NCBI GenBank assembly: GCA_944393295.1
Contig: CALXZR010000089.1
Location: forward strand, 1-14,684
DNA length: 14,684 nt
Origin: an uncultured Clostridia bacterium
GTDB taxonomy: Bacteria; Bacillota_A; Clostridia; TANB77; CAG-508
Direction: 5' to 3'
Notes under the pieces: generated by a model
What the model was told of the DNA's origin: nothing
Databases searched by the model: none
Seen by the model: the letters and a program-made list of their open reading frames with translations, nothing else
Made by a program: the position numbers and the translations under genes
Shown here: positions 14,611 through 14,684 of the stretch, piece after piece
How the letters are laid out: the number at the start of each line of letters is the position of its first letter
Position numbering within the stretch: the stretch's first letter is position 1

Positions 14611-14684
14611 CTATGTTACAAGCAGAGCCTCAAGGCTCATAGCTGTTCCGACGCATGCGTCTCTTATGACCCGTTGAACGGGTC
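14611..14684 (-). CDS. Possible C-terminal fragment of a TnpB-like protein, partial
   Basis: On the minus strand one frame is open from the window edge for 23 codons and ends at TAG (14611-14613). It includes DACVGTAMSLEALLVT. The other two minus frames close sooner, and all plus frames are stopped. The composition (Arg, Ala, Val, Thr, GC-richer codons) differs from the native genes. A TnpB-type C-terminus overlapping its own omega-RNA hairpins would look like this, but 23 codons with no catalytic or zinc motif cannot prove it. Confidence 0.25.
   Translation of the reverse strand, partial: PVQRVIRDACVGTAMSLEALLVT

Larger units (their letters stand above)
14561..14684 (-). mobile_element. Possible IS200/IS605-type element end (tnpB 3' region / omega-RNA), cut by window edge
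   Basis: Five hairpins in about 120 bp: CCCCCGGC-TAA-GCCGGGGG (14567-14585), GCCT-AAA-AGGC inside CATA/TATG (14595-14615), GAGCC-TCAA-GGCTC (14625-14638), GACGCATGCGTC (14650-14661) and GACCCG-TTGAA-CGGGTC (14668-14684, ending at the last base). The block is far richer in G and C than the rest of the window. Read on the minus strand, AAAAAGCCCCCGGCTTAGCC resembles the GC-rich stem typical of IS200/IS605 right ends and tnpB-associated omega-RNAs, and a short open frame enters from the edge. The window ending in such a repeat would fit an assembly break. No transposase motif is visible, so the identity is tentative; another structured RNA or repeat is possible. Confidence 0.4.

Noticed and set aside
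14668..14684. tRNA T-arm (minus-strand CCCGTTCAACGGG)
   Set aside because: The loop has only 5 nt instead of 7 and no acceptor or anticodon arms can be drawn, so it is just one of the hairpins.
14462..14684. CRISPR array
   Set aside because: The hairpins all differ in sequence and spacing; there is no repeated unit.

Overview
The window is strongly AT-rich DNA. Gene content, strong AGGAGG-type ribosome sites and sigma-A-like promoters point to a low-GC Bacillota, most likely an uncultured Clostridia-type anaerobe. This is inferred from gene families and composition only; there is no rRNA or other phylogenetic marker. Every convincing gene lies on the minus strand, so transcription runs from right to left. 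No CRISPR array, tRNA or rRNA was seen.

Reading in the direction of transcription: at the extreme right (14460-14684) is a hairpin-dense, GC-richer block that resembles the tnpB end of an IS200/IS605-type element, cut by the window edge. Next comes a probable four-gene operon (14367 to 10411): a membrane-anchored WG-repeat protein, an unrecognised protein with a C-terminal membrane segment and a TTG start, acpS (phosphopantetheinyl transferase) and a TatD-type nuclease, closed by a strong terminator. Then come two secreted or surface genes. One is an 1129-residue leucine-rich-repeat protein with a coiled coil, a (PTND)10 linker and a C-terminal type I dockerin. The other is a smaller protein with a cohesin-like domain, CxxC modules and a C-terminal LPAAG-hydrophobic-basic anchor. 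Together they look like a private dockerin/cohesin pair on the cell surface, with no glycoside hydrolase nearby.

Further left are lemA-htpX (membrane protein quality control), a secreted DUF348-G5-3D cell-wall protein with a textbook sigma-A promoter, a DUF2000 gene preceded by a newly noticed 33-codon ORF, and a yifB/comM-type AAA+ gene broken by one extra base inside the Walker A motif.

The points most worth following are the adjacent cohesin-like and dockerin genes, the small ORF whose end overlaps an 18-bp perfect hairpin hiding the ribosome site of the DUF2000 gene, the structured mobile-element end at the right edge, and the yifB frameshift, which may be a real mutation or an assembly error.
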